Positions 27,985 to 36,918 are shown, counted from the stretch's first letter. The stretch is DNA of 64,000 nucleotides from Chryseobacterium kimseyorum (GCF_025971945.1 NZ_JAPDHW010000008.1:174130-238129), one strand, 5' to 3'. The notes: generated from the sequence alone by a model not told the origin. Numbers and translations: made by a program.

Positions 27985-28356
27985 ATGAAAAAACACATTA
28001 TCGCAACAGTTGCGGTCTCAGCATTTATCGTAAGCTGTACTCAGTCTACATCAAAAACTGAAAAAATTGAAAATCCTGACGGATCTGTAACTACAACCAC
28101 CACTACCGAAAGCCGTACAGGATTTGTAGATACCGCCAAAGTGGATAAAATAAAATCTGACGTTAAAAGTACGGTTAGCAAAACCGGCGAAACCATCAAT
28201 GAAGCAGGAAAAGATATTAAAACTGAAGCTAACAAAGTTGGTAAAGATCTCAAATCCGGCGCTCAGGAAGTTGGGAAGGATGTTAAAAGCACTGCAGCAA
28301 AAGGTGCTCAAAAAGTAGAGGATGCTGCAAAAAAGCTGAAAGAAGATCTTAAATAG
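27985..28356 (+). CDS. Small lipoprotein with LEA/apolipoprotein-like amphipathic repeats
   Basis: A 123-residue product from the ATG at 27985. The longer frame from 27934 overlaps the previous gene and would bury the signal peptide MKKHIIATVAVSAFIVSC. After the lipidated Cys comes a Ser/Thr-rich stretch, then about 70 residues of 11-residue amphipathic repeats (GKDIKTEANKV, GKDLKSGAQEV, GKDVKSTAAKG) as in LEA-type proteins. A stress or surface-coat role is possible; function unknown. Operon end, with a terminator downstream. Confidence 0.7.
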   Translation: MKKHIIATVAVSAFIVSCTQSTSKTEKIENPDGSVTTTTTTESRTGFVDTAKVDKIKSDVKSTVSKTGETINEAGKDIKTEANKVGKDLKSGAQEVGKDVKSTAAKGAQKVEDAAKKLKEDLK

Positions 28357-28373
28357 CTGTTGGCAATTGGCTT
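28356..28373 (+). repeat. Dispersed 3' repeat, copy A
   Basis: GCTGTTGGCAATTGGCTT begins at the last base of the lipoprotein stop codon. It matches 17 of 18 positions at 55321-55338, which also directly follows a gene. A related sequence lies 3' of ftsZ. Confidence 0.5.
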
Positions 28374-28410
28374 TCAAATTAGGCTTATAAAAAGCTTTAC
28401 AAAAAAGTAA

Positions 28411-28437
28411 AACCGCAGAAAATTCTGCGGTTTTTTT
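28411..28437 (+). terminator. Bidirectional terminator between convergent genes
   Basis: Stem AACCGCAGA / TCTGCGGTT with a 4-nt loop and seven T. An A-rich 5' flank allows it to serve the convergent hydrolase gene as well. Confidence 0.8.
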
Positions 28438-28463
28438 ATGCATTATTCCATTTAAATAGTATC

Positions 28464-29819
28464 TTATTTCACCTTTTTACAATTAATCGATTGCTTCCCC
28501 TGCGTCAATTTAATCCCAGTAACTTCGTCTTTTTTGCCGAGCAAGAATTGGAGTTCTGCGCCAGCTTCGAAAGAATAAAAATCGTTATCACCTCTCCTTT
28601 TCAGCAATGCTTTTCTGCTTTCTTTTTCGTTCTCGTCTTCGTTGTACATTTCGATGAATAGATGATTTTTTCCTGCCTGAGTTATTTTAAATTTGCCTAA
28701 AGTAATCAATCCGGCGAGTTTTGCTTTGTATATTCCATTGTAAATTTCTGTTGGTGGCGCGGTTTTACTTTGATAAGTTGTAAAATCGGGCGTTTTATAT
28801 TTTTTCTGATAATATTTTGAAGCTACAGCAACAACCATCTCGTTCAATTTCACATTGGTGCCGTTTGTGAGAATGACAATACTGAATTGATCCTCAGTTA
28901 AATACGCAGCACCAGAGCGGAATTCATCGATTCTTCCTGTGTGTCCGTAACCTATTTTTCCGTAGAATGGTGTTTTTTGAAAACCATATCCGAATGCTGT
29001 TGCATTGGTTTTTTCCATTTGCTCTAGTGATTTTTTTGAAACCAGATTTCCATTAAAAAGTGCATGCATCAGTTTCGACAAATCTTCTGTCGTAGAAACG
29101 ATATTTCCTGCGGAAAAAGTAAAACTTGGGTGCGTATCAGATTCTTTAGACCAATTTTCTCCGTCAAATAGATAAGAATTATTTCTTTTAGAATATTCAG
29201 TTTCAGAAGTTTCGCAATAGGTATTTTGCAATCCGATTTTGTTGGTAATTCTTGCTTTTACATTCTCTGCGTAAGATTTCTTGGTAATATCTTCTATGAT
29301 AAAACCCAAAAGTGTGTAGTTAGAATTGCTGTAACTGCAATCTTTTTCCGGCTTGAAATCGGGTTTTCCTTGTTGGATGATTTTGAGTAAATCTTCTCTT
29401 GTGTAATTTTTATTTTTTTGGTTGTAATAATCTTCCCATTCCAGGTAATTGTAGATTCCGCTGGTGTGGTTCAACATACTCCCGATGGTAATAATCTCGG
29501 AATTTTTAATGGCAGGAAAATAGGTATTGAGCTTCGTATCAAGTGATAATTTACCTTCCTCGATGAGTTGAAACACAACTACAGCCGTAAAAATTTTGGT
29601 GATAGAACCAATTCTATATTGATCGGAATTGTTTGCAAATTTGTTGAAATCGCCTTTGTAAACCGTTTCACCATTTTTTTGAAGCATCACACTTCCAGAA
29701 AATGCATTGTTTTCCTGAAAATAATTCAACAGGCTGTCAATCGATTTTTTGTAATCTGAGTTTTGGGCTGAAACGAAACCAAAAACATTTAATACAATTA
29801 AAAAGCAGAGTTTTTTCAT
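28464..29819 (-). CDS. Secreted serine hydrolase, beta-lactamase / class C PBP fold
   Basis: A 451-residue protein with a signal peptide (cleaved near SAQ19). The serine beta-lactamase-fold motifs are SITK (S72-x-x-K75), the Tyr motif in DCSYSNSNYTL and HTG as the KTG counterpart (YGHTGRIDEF). The last ~110 residues form an extra beta-rich domain. Family members are D-alanyl carboxypeptidases, esterases or amidases rather than true beta-lactamases; the substrate cannot be chosen. Located in the periplasm. Single gene. Confidence 0.88.
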   Translation of the reverse strand: MKKLCFLIVLNVFGFVSAQNSDYKKSIDSLLNYFQENNAFSGSVMLQKNGETVYKGDFNKFANNSDQYRIGSITKIFTAVVVFQLIEEGKLSLDTKLNTYFPAIKNSEIITIGSMLNHTSGIYNYLEWEDYYNQKNKNYTREDLLKIIQQGKPDFKPEKDCSYSNSNYTLLGFIIEDITKKSYAENVKARITNKIGLQNTYCETSETEYSKRNNSYLFDGENWSKESDTHPSFTFSAGNIVSTTEDLSKLMHALFNGNLVSKKSLEQMEKTNATAFGYGFQKTPFYGKIGYGHTGRIDEFRSGAAYLTEDQFSIVILTNGTNVKLNEMVVAVASKYYQKKYKTPDFTTYQSKTAPPTEIYNGIYKAKLAGLITLGKFKITQAGKNHLFIEMYNEDENEKESRKALLKRRGDNDFYSFEAGAELQFLLGKKDEVTGIKLTQGKQSINCKKVK

Positions 29820-30014
29820 AGTTCAATCTTTATTTAATGTAAAAGTATGTTGATCACCGCAGTTTATTTTGGTTTTTTTGACCAATACCACTTCAACTTG
29901 GACGTAAATTTTTGGTAATGAATAATCAATGTTTGTCAATAAAAAACACGTATTCGTGTAAAAAATAATCTTCTGGTTCCGAAAATATTTAACTTAGCGC
30001 TTTTATGTTAACAA

Positions 30015-31064
30015 ATGAAATTATTGAAAGGATTTAATTTTCTGAGATTATTCTTAAACCTTGTATTCACAGGCTTTATACTATTTGCTGCGGTTAATAA
30101 TAATGAGAAAAATTTGCATTTAAGTTTTATTTTTCTTTACAATATTTTGCTTTTCGTTCCTGCGTGGATTAATAATTTTTGGTTCCTTCCGAAACTTCGA
30201 AAGAACAAGAAAATAAAGCGTTATTTAATTTCTGTACTTGCGCTTTTTATCGCTTCAATCATTACTTTAGGGCAATATTTGAAATGGTTGTATTCTCAAT
30301 TTAACACCACAAAATTGGTCGATTTTACACCATTTGCGATTACTTCTCCAGCACCAAAATCATTAGAAAAATATCAACATTATGTTGATGTCTTTCCAGG
30401 AATTCTCGTTTTAATGATTGTGATGACGATTGGTTATGCGGTGCAAGAATTTTTATTAAAAATTAAAAAAGAAGAAAAAATAAATACCCAACAAACCCTT
30501 GCAGAATTGAGTTTGTTGAAATCCCAAATCAGTCCGCATTTTCTTTTTAATGTTTTGAACAGTTTATACGCTTTATCGCTTAAAAAATCGGAGGAAACGC
30601 CGGATGTCATTTTGAAACTGTCTGATATTCTGCGATATTCTTTGTATGAATCGCAGGAAAAAGAAATCTCCATCATCAAAGAAATTCAAATTCTGAATAC
30701 GTATATTGATATTGAAAAACTAAGGATTTCTGAAAATGCAAACATCACTTTTAATCATGATGAAGTAAAAGATTCGGTGAAAATTGCGCCAATGCTTTTG
30801 TTGTCATTGATAGAAAATGCTTTCAAACACGGCACCGATTCTACCATCGAAACTTCCCATATCAAAGCTTTTTTAAGTTGCGCTGATAAAAGTCTTATCT
30901 TTAATTGTGAAAATAGTTTTAAAGAATCTTCACAAAAAGATTTTGGCGGAATTGGCATAGAAAACATCCGAAAACGCCTGCAATTGCTGTATCCATCAAA
31001 ACATATTTTTGAAATTGAAAAATACAAAGACACATTCAAAGTTACCCTCGAAATAAAATTTTAG
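30015..31064 (+). CDS. LytS/YehU-type sensor histidine kinase
   Basis: A 349-residue membrane kinase with four N-terminal hydrophobic segments (about 10-28, 36-55, 70-86, 128-147). It then has the His_kinase domain with phospho-His175 in SQISPHFLFNVLNSLYAL, and a HATPase with LLLSLIENAFKHG and GGIGIENIRKRL. The 3-nt gap to the LytTR regulator marks a two-gene operon. The signal is unknown. Confidence 0.92.
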   Translation: MKLLKGFNFLRLFLNLVFTGFILFAAVNNNEKNLHLSFIFLYNILLFVPAWINNFWFLPKLRKNKKIKRYLISVLALFIASIITLGQYLKWLYSQFNTTKLVDFTPFAITSPAPKSLEKYQHYVDVFPGILVLMIVMTIGYAVQEFLLKIKKEEKINTQQTLAELSLLKSQISPHFLFNVLNSLYALSLKKSEETPDVILKLSDILRYSLYESQEKEISIIKEIQILNTYIDIEKLRISENANITFNHDEVKDSVKIAPMLLLSLIENAFKHGTDSTIETSHIKAFLSCADKSLIFNCENSFKESSQKDFGGIGIENIRKRLQLLYPSKHIFEIEKYKDTFKVTLEIKF

Positions 31065-31067
31065 AAA

Positions 31068-31787
31068 ATGACGAAAATAAGATGTTTGGTAGTTGACGAT
31101 GAAAAGCTGGCTCAGGAAGTTTTGATTCATCATATTTCAAAATTTGAGATTTTGCAGCTAGAAGGCGTTTGCAATAATGTTTTTGAATTGATTGCGTTTT
31201 TAAATAAAGACAAAAATATCGATTTGATTTTTTTAGACATCAAAATGCCCGAAATCGGCGGAACAGATTTTGTGACGATGTTCAATAATCCGCCTGCAAT
31301 CATCTATACAACGGCTTTTAACCAATATGCTTTGGATGCTTTTGACCAAAGTGCGATAGATTATTTGCTGAAACCAATTTCTTTGGATCGTTTTTCTAAA
31401 AGCATTCAAAAAGCAACTCAATTTTTAAGACCAAATCAATCATCAAATTCAATTATTATTGAAAAAAACGACGACAATTTCTATGTAAAAAGCGATAAAC
31501 GTTTGGTAAAAATTAACCCAGAAGAACTGGTTTATATCGAAGGAATGCGCAATTACATCTACCTACATACCGAAACCGATAAAATATTGGTTCACGGAAC
31601 CTTGGCTTCTGTGGAAGAGAATTTGAAACATCTGGATTATATTTGCCGCGTTCACAAATCGTTTTTCATTAACCTTAACAAAATCAATTATTTGGAGCAA
31701 CATGTTATTTTGCTGAGCAATAAAAAAAGTATTCCTATTGGTTTGAGTTATCGCGAGCAGGTGTATGAAAGGTTGAGGATAATTTGA
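31068..31787 (+). CDS. LytTR-type response regulator
   Basis: A 239-residue regulator. The receiver has D10-D11 (VVDDE), phospho-acceptor D57 in LIFLDIKMPEIGG, T in YTTAF, and K in LLKPIS. The C-terminal LytTR DNA-binding domain carries YIEGMRNYIYLHTE, VHGTLASVEENL and CRVHKSFFINLNKI. Pairs with the preceding LytS-type kinase. Confidence 0.93.
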   Translation: MTKIRCLVVDDEKLAQEVLIHHISKFEILQLEGVCNNVFELIAFLNKDKNIDLIFLDIKMPEIGGTDFVTMFNNPPAIIYTTAFNQYALDAFDQSAIDYLLKPISLDRFSKSIQKATQFLRPNQSSNSIIIEKNDDNFYVKSDKRLVKINPEELVYIEGMRNYIYLHTETDKILVHGTLASVEENLKHLDYICRVHKSFFINLNKINYLEQHVILLSNKKSIPIGLSYREQVYERLRII

Positions 31788-31957
31788 GGGAAGTTATTAT
31801 TTTTTCGATGTTTAATCAATTCAATGCTTTTAGGATAAATCAACAGTTCGCTCTACAGAGCTTTTTTTGGGGACTTATTTTTTTAATTAAGAGTAAATAT
31901 GAATAAATACATCTCCATTAGAAGCGAACGGCTAATAGATAATAGTTGATTTTAGAA

Positions 31958-33475
31958 TTAAGCTTTATTCATTTCCAGTAAAGGTTCAATATATTCTCTG
32001 TCGTTGCTCAGGCGCGGTACCTTATTTTGTCCGCCAAGTTTTCCTTTAGATTCCAGCCAGCAGTAGAATAAATTCGGCCTTGCAATATGGATGACCGGCT
32101 TCTTTAAAGTGATGTTATTGTATCTTTTTGCTTCATAATCAGAATTGATTGACTTCAGATGCTGATCGAAGACATCCACAAATTCATCAAGGTTAGCAGG
32201 TTTCTCGCTGAATTCAAAAATCCATTCGTGGGCACCGCTTTCATTTTCTTTCATAAAAATAGGGGCTCCGGTAAAATCTGTGACGGCTGACTTTGTTACT
32301 TCACATGCTTTCGTTAAAGCAGATTCTACATTGGTGATCATTAATTCTTCCCCAAATGCATTGATGTAATGTTTTGTCCGCCCTGTAATTTTTATTCTGA
32401 AAGGAGTAACCGATGTGAATACGACTGTATCTCCAATCAGATACCTCCATAAACCTCCATTGGTAGTGATAACCATTGCATAATTTTTACCGATTTCCAC
32501 ATGCTCCAGACTTACTACTTTCGGGTTTGAAAAGTGAAACTGATCCATCGGAATAAATTCGTAGAAAATACCGTAGTCCAACATCAGCAGCATTTCATCA
32601 CTGTTCGGTCTGTCCTGAATTCCGAAGAACCCTTCAGACGCGTTGTAAATTTCGTAGTAATTGATGTTTTTCCCGATGATCTGTTTAAACTGATCTTTGT
32701 ACGGTTTAAAGCTGATTCCTCCGTGAAAAAACACTTCCAGGTTGGGCCACAGTTCAGAAATACTTTTAACATCTGTTTCTTTTAAAACTCTCTGTAAAAG
32801 CACCATCATCCAGCTTGGCACTCCCAAAATACTTCCCACATCTTCATTTTTCACCTCAGAGGTTATCGCTTTCAGTTTACTTTCCCATTCGCCCATTAAA
32901 GAAACTTTCTTGCTTGGAGTCGTTGTAATTTCCACCCAGAAAGGAAGATTATCAATTAAAATCGCTGAAAGATCACCAAACTTTGTATTGAAATCCGCGT
33001 ATAATTCTGAGCTTCCACCCAGACGTAGATTTTTATTGGTGAAAAGCTGATTTTCCGGATGATTATTGGCGTAGATGGAAACCATGTCCTTGCCTGCTTT
33101 CATGTGGCAGTATTCAAGGCTTTCAGCGGAAATTGGAATGAATTTGCTCTTGGCATTGGTTGTCCCCGAAGATTTAGCAAAATGCTTTATGTATCCAGGC
33201 CAGCTTACGTCTTTATGACCCTGCCTTGCTCTTTCGATATAAGGCTCAAAATCTTCGTACGTAACAACCGGAACTTTATTTTTAAAATCCTGATAGCTTG
33301 CGATGGTATTAAAGCCATAACGCTTACCATACTCGGTATCTTCTGCATGAAACAACTGTGAAAACAGAATTCCGTTCTGCGTTTCGATAGGATGATCCAT
33401 AAAATTCTGTATCTGATCTATCCTTTGGCGGATAAACCAATTGACTACAGTATTGAAAAGTGCTTTCGTTGCCAT
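31958..33475 (-). CDS. GH3-like acyl-adenylating protein
   Basis: A 505-residue product from the ATG at 33475; the frame extends to 33535, but a TATATTTG promoter box lies at 33481-33488, so the short start is preferred. Motifs of the GH3 branch of the ANL superfamily: KSSGTTNAKSKFIPIS (ATP phosphate loop), YNASEGFFGIQ, YRYLIGDTVVF-type segment (LWRYLIGDTVVFTS) and KITGRTKHYINAFGEEL. Plant GH3 enzymes join acyl acids to amino acids; the bacterial substrate is unknown. Monocistronic. Confidence 0.85.
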   Translation of the reverse strand: MATKALFNTVVNWFIRQRIDQIQNFMDHPIETQNGILFSQLFHAEDTEYGKRYGFNTIASYQDFKNKVPVVTYEDFEPYIERARQGHKDVSWPGYIKHFAKSSGTTNAKSKFIPISAESLEYCHMKAGKDMVSIYANNHPENQLFTNKNLRLGGSSELYADFNTKFGDLSAILIDNLPFWVEITTTPSKKVSLMGEWESKLKAITSEVKNEDVGSILGVPSWMMVLLQRVLKETDVKSISELWPNLEVFFHGGISFKPYKDQFKQIIGKNINYYEIYNASEGFFGIQDRPNSDEMLLMLDYGIFYEFIPMDQFHFSNPKVVSLEHVEIGKNYAMVITTNGGLWRYLIGDTVVFTSVTPFRIKITGRTKHYINAFGEELMITNVESALTKACEVTKSAVTDFTGAPIFMKENESGAHEWIFEFSEKPANLDEFVDVFDQHLKSINSDYEAKRYNNITLKKPVIHIARPNLFYCWLESKGKLGGQNKVPRLSNDREYIEPLLEMNKA

Positions 33476-33520
33476 TTCAACAAATATAATCATATTTGGA
33501 TTTCCTACGAATGATTTAAA

Positions 33521-33551
33521 TAAAAAAACCGTCACAAAATCTGTAACGGTT
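33521..33551 (-). terminator. Terminator of the bacilliredoxin gene
   Basis: Inverted repeat AACCGT / ACGGTT with inner ACA/TGT, followed on the minus strand by a run of seven T. It lies inside the extended reading frame upstream of the GH3-like start, another reason to use the short GH3 start. Confidence 0.65.
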
Positions 33552-33579
33552 TAGATATGAGTTTTTTAAATGCTTACTA

Positions 33580-33990
33580 TTAGCAATATTCGTCATAAGC
33601 AGCCTGAAGGTTTGCAGCAATTGCTCCTGCAGGATTACCTTCGATGTGGTGTCTTTCTAACATGTGAACCAATTCTCCATCTTTGAAAAGAGCCACACAC
33701 GGTGAACTTGGAGGAAATGGAGCTAAATGTTTTCTAGCTGCATCAACTGCATCTTTATCAAAACCTGCGAAAACAGTTGTTAAATGATCTGGTTTTTTCT
33801 CGCCAGTCAAAGAATAAACTACTCCCGGTCTAGCCGCTCCAGCTGCACATCCGCACACAGAGTTGATTACTAAAAGAGTTGTTCCAGACTGCTTCAAAGC
33901 ATCTTCTACCTGTGCAGGAGTTTCTAAATCCTGAAAACCTTTATCTGTAAGTTCAGCCTTCATAGGCAATACTAAATCTGATGGATACAT
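33580..33990 (-). CDS. BrxA/BrxB-family bacilliredoxin
   Basis: A 136-residue thioredoxin-fold protein with the family CGC motif (C46-G-C48 in NSVCGCAAGAARPGV) and the C-terminal AANLQAAYDEYC. This is the YphP/YqiW (BrxA/BrxB) family, which removes low-molecular-weight thiols from oxidised proteins; whether this organism makes bacillithiol cannot be seen here. Cytosolic, single gene with its own terminator. Confidence 0.9.
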   Translation of the reverse strand: MYPSDLVLPMKAELTDKGFQDLETPAQVEDALKQSGTTLLVINSVCGCAAGAARPGVVYSLTGEKKPDHLTTVFAGFDKDAVDAARKHLAPFPPSSPCVALFKDGELVHMLERHHIEGNPAGAIAANLQAAYDEYC

Positions 33991-34194
33991 TTCTTGTAAT
34001 TTTAATTAAGTACAAATTTACGACATTCTCAAAGACTAGTCAATTTAAAAAAACTATTGACGAGTTCGCAAAACAAAATCAAAACGATCCATTACATATT
34101 TAAATTATATTAAATACTGATTATCGATAACAATATTTAGTTAATTATTAATAATTTTTTACTATATTTGAAATGATTCTAAAAACGAGTTCCC

Positions 34195-34245
34195 ATGAAA
34201 AAAAACTTATTCATTAAATTTTTAAGCAATATTTATTACTCTTAA
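34195..34245 (+). CDS. Micro-ORF, 16 residues, leader-peptide-like
   Basis: ATG to TAA encoding MKKNLFIKFLSNIYYS, 25 nt after a consensus -7 box, a spacing seen at real genes in this window. The peptide is basic then hydrophobic and ends in Tyr-Tyr-Ser. About 95 nt later comes an 8-bp GC-rich hairpin. No plus-strand gene follows, so it is not an ordinary attenuator of a neighbour; it could be a small-protein gene, the 5' part of a small RNA, or chance. Confidence 0.3.
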   Translation: MKKNLFIKFLSNIYYS

Positions 34246-34428
34246 TAGAAAACGTAGTGTAGTTCCCCATCTTTTTAAGATTACCGAATCAGTCAGTTTT
34301 TAGAATACTTGCAGGTAATTTTAAAAAGTCTACAATCAATGAAGCCCGAAACATCAAGTTCCGGGCTTCGTTAATCAAATCGATATGCAAAGGTTGAATA
34401 TCCAAAAAAATATTAATGATGATTATAA

Positions 34429-34468
34429 ATTGATGAGTGATATCAAACATCAATTATCATTCATCAAT
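34429..34468 (-). repeat. 14-bp inverted repeat after yqeY
   Basis: Arms 34429-34442 and 34455-34468 (ATTGATGAGTGATA / TATCATTCATCAAT) pair at 13 of 14 positions around a 12-nt loop. It begins 5 nt after the yqeY stop; the nearest T run on the minus strand is about 20 nt further, so it may be a processing hairpin rather than a classical terminator. Confidence 0.5.
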
Positions 34469-34473
34469 CATGT

Positions 34474-34920
34474 TTATGAGAGCAGCTTCTTAGCCATCTC
34501 GGAAATACTTTTTCCGTCAGATTTCCCGGCTAAATTTTTTGAAGCCAATCCCATTACTTTTCCTAAATCTTTAATTGATTCAGCGCCAGTTTCTGAAATG
34601 ACCTGCTTTATTTCAGCTTCCAGTTCTTCAGAAGATAGCTGGGCAGGTAAAAACTTCTCAATGACTTTCATCTGAGCTTCTTCTACTTCTGCCAAATCGT
34701 TTCTTCCCTGAGCGGTAAACTGCTCGTAAGAATCTTTACGTTGCTTGATCATGCGTTGCAAAATTGCAATTTCCTGTTCAGATGAAACTTCTGTACCCAG
34801 AGCTTCAGTTTTCAGCAATAATATCTGAGATTTTACAGCACGAAGAGAATCTAAAGCCACTCTGTCTTTGGCTCTCATCGCCGTTTTTATTGCTTCGCTT
34901 ATGGTTAATTCTAAACTCAT
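34474..34920 (-). CDS. GatB/YqeY domain protein
   Basis: A 148-residue protein matching the YqeY family, a stand-alone version of the helical tail domain of GatB. Signatures: LKTEALG, ILQRMIKQRKDSYEQF, AEVEEAQMKVIEKFLPAQLS and ESIKDLGKVMGLASKNLAGKSDGK. A tRNA-linked role is suggested by the GatB relation, but none is established. It is the last gene of the dcw direction, separated from ftsZ by a 90-bp spacer with a large palindrome. Confidence 0.88.
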   Translation of the reverse strand: MSLELTISEAIKTAMRAKDRVALDSLRAVKSQILLLKTEALGTEVSSEQEIAILQRMIKQRKDSYEQFTAQGRNDLAEVEEAQMKVIEKFLPAQLSSEELEAEIKQVISETGAESIKDLGKVMGLASKNLAGKSDGKSISEMAKKLLS

Positions 34921-34938
34921 AGTTTATGCTTTTGGCTT

Positions 34939-35004
34939 TTAGCAGTAGGCTACTGGCTTTATTAATACGGCTTTTAAAGCCATTTGCCAGAAGCCAACTG
35001 CTAA
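34939..35004 (-). repeat. Large compound palindrome between ftsZ and yqeY
   Basis: Arms TTAGCAGTAGGCTACTGGC (34939-34957) and GCCAGAAGCCAACTGCTAA (34986-35004) pair at 17 of 19 positions. A second perfect hairpin, GGCTTT-T-AAAGCC (34969-34981), sits in the loop. It begins 7 nt after the ftsZ stop and is related to the dispersed repeat at 28356 and 55321. Confidence 0.75.
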
Positions 35005-35010
35005 TAGCAA

Positions 35011-36918
35011 TTAATCTACATCTTTATTTAAAAATCTGTTTTCTCTGATCTGCATGTTTCCATTATTATCCGATAGATAAGTATTTATATTTTGGTCTGA
35101 GGCATTGGACCCGTCGATTGCAATATTTTTTCTTTTGAAAGCCGGTACAGATTCAAACTCATTAACCGTGTCGAAATTCTGGTAACGAGAATTGAATTCT
35201 TTCAGTTTGTTTCTTCTTTCAACCACCCTTTCCTGATCTGCAGGTTTGTTCACAAAAGTAAACTCAGATTCTGTATGTCTCGTCGTTTCTATTTCAACTC
35301 TTTTTTCAACAACAGGTTTCTCTTCAGCTCTTGGCTGCTCAGGAGTTTGATAGAATGTTTCAACTTTGTGCGTTGTTTCTTCTACTCTCTCAATTACCGC
35401 AGAAGTTTCCACCTCATTTTTTGGCTGGCCGAAATCATATTTAGGCTCAACAATCGGCTCGTTCACGGTAAAATTAAACTCAATTGGCTTTTCGTTAGAA
35501 AAACTATTGCTGAAAGAGTTGTCTTTGGGCTCTTCTTTTTTATTTTCAAAATCGAAAGAGAAAGACTGAATTTCCAAATCATTCGGATCGTCGTCAAAAG
35601 AAAACAAGTTTACATCGTCGTGAGCACTTGGTTCTTCGTTTCTCCAGCTCTGAATCGGGCTTTCTAATGTATCTTCCTCTCTATCAGAGAATTTTATTTC
35701 AGTTTTTACATCGTCATCCTCGATAATCATTTTTTTTTCAGAAGACGACATCTTAAACTGTGGTGTATCCTGCTCTTCATCATCAAGTCTAAAAAGATTT
35801 TTACCTCCAAAATCATATCCCTGCTCCGGAGAAACTTCTCTTTCATCTCTTGTTTTGAAAGGAGAAGCTTTAGGAGTTTCCAAAGCGTCATTTAAACCGA
35901 TTCTGATTTTCTCAGTAGGTCCTGAAAATTTCTGGTTATCGTTAGAAAAACCTGTAGCAATCACCAATACACTTACTGCATCACCTAATTCCTCATCAGC
36001 ACCAACTCCAAAAATAATGTCTGCTGTGTGACCCGCTTCCTTCTGGATGTAATCCATGATGATACCGATCTCGTCCATGGTAGCTTCTTCCACACCACTT
36101 CTGATCAACAATAACACGTTTCTTGCCCCTGTAATTTTGTTGTCGTTCAATAACGGAGAGTCCAATGCTTTTCTTACCGCTTCTTCAGCTTTGTTTTCAC
36201 CTGAAGCCGTACCTGTAGACATTAATGCTGTACCCGAATTCTGAAGCACAGATTTGGCATCTCTAAAGTCAATATTGACATCAAAGTAACCAGTAATAAC
36301 CTCTGCCATACCTTTTGCAGCGTTGGTTAACACTTCATCGGCTTTTGAGAATCCCTGTTTGAAACCAAGGTTTCCGAACTGCTGTCTTAATTTATCGTTG
36401 TTGATCACGATTAATGAATCAACATTATTTCTTAATTTATCTAAGCCTAATTCTGCCTGATCCAGTCTTCTTTTCCCCTCAAAGCTGAAAGGAACGGTAA
36501 CAATACCTACCGTAAGAATTCCCATATCTTTGGCAACTTTAGCAATTACCGGAGCCGCACCTGTTCCGGTACCACCACCCATTCCTGCAGTGATGAAAAC
36601 CATTTTGGTGTTTTGTCCCATCGCCGCTTTAATCTCTTCGATACTTTCGATCGCCGCTTTTTCACCTACTTCTGGGTCTGCACCCGCTCCAAGACCTTCA
36701 GTAATGGTAACTCCCAACTGAACTTTATTAGAAACCGGATTGTTATCTAAAGTCTGAGCATCGGTATTGCAAATCACGAAATCTACCCCGTGAATTCCTT
36801 TTTCGTACATGTGCTTCAGGGCATTGTTTCCGCCGCCACCAACACCGATAACTTTAATGATCGAAGAATTTCCTTTTGGCAGATCAAATGAAAATCCCTG
36901 TGTGCCTATATTTTCCAT
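35011..36918 (-). CDS. ftsZ: Cell division protein FtsZ with long C-terminal linker
   Basis: A 635-residue tubulin-like GTPase that forms the Z ring. GTP-binding motifs: VGGGGNNA (26-33), GGGTGTG signature (114-120), and RRLDQAELGLDKLR; T7 loop NVDIDFRDAK. After the globular core (about 330) comes an acidic, low-complexity linker of roughly 250 residues, longer than in E. coli. A C-terminal conserved peptide-like SVPAFKRKN lies near residue 595, followed by an unusual ~38-residue tail. It lies 85 bp after ftsA in the dcw cluster. Confidence 0.98.
   Translation of the reverse strand: MENIGTQGFSFDLPKGNSSIIKVIGVGGGGNNALKHMYEKGIHGVDFVICNTDAQTLDNNPVSNKVQLGVTITEGLGAGADPEVGEKAAIESIEEIKAAMGQNTKMVFITAGMGGGTGTGAAPVIAKVAKDMGILTVGIVTVPFSFEGKRRLDQAELGLDKLRNNVDSLIVINNDKLRQQFGNLGFKQGFSKADEVLTNAAKGMAEVITGYFDVNIDFRDAKSVLQNSGTALMSTGTASGENKAEEAVRKALDSPLLNDNKITGARNVLLLIRSGVEEATMDEIGIIMDYIQKEAGHTADIIFGVGADEELGDAVSVLVIATGFSNDNQKFSGPTEKIRIGLNDALETPKASPFKTRDEREVSPEQGYDFGGKNLFRLDDEEQDTPQFKMSSSEKKMIIEDDDVKTEIKFSDREEDTLESPIQSWRNEEPSAHDDVNLFSFDDDPNDLEIQSFSFDFENKKEEPKDNSFSNSFSNEKPIEFNFTVNEPIVEPKYDFGQPKNEVETSAVIERVEETTHKVETFYQTPEQPRAEEKPVVEKRVEIETTRHTESEFTFVNKPADQERVVERRNKLKEFNSRYQNFDTVNEFESVPAFKRKNIAIDGSNASDQNINTYLSDNNGNMQIRENRFLNKDVD

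Larger units (their letters stand above)
33991..34473 (+). other. Gene-poor gap with a promoter, a micro-ORF and hairpins
   Basis: 483 bp between brx and yqeY without a normal gene. On the plus strand: TATATTTG (34163-34170, -7 consensus), the 16-codon ORF at 34195, then a hairpin GAAGCCCG / CGGGCTTC (34341-34348 and 34362-34369). The hairpin is not followed by a clear T run. A further 14-bp inverted repeat lies at 34429-34468. The first ~170 bp hold only the likely brx promoter region. Confidence 0.5.

Noticed and set aside
27663..27998. 111-codon minus-strand ORF rich in Phe/Leu opposite the first small lipoprotein gene
   Set aside because: It is the reverse complement of a Glu/Lys coiled-coil, which always yields Phe/Leu-rich frames; the plus-strand lipoprotein has a lipobox.
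28051..28443. 130-codon minus-strand ORF opposite the second lipoprotein gene
   Set aside because: Shadow of the amphipathic repeat gene, and it runs through a strong terminator.
35275..35667. 130-codon ORF antisense to ftsZ
   Set aside because: It lies opposite the low-complexity FtsZ linker; the Phe/Arg-rich product is what the reverse of Glu/Lys-rich codons gives.
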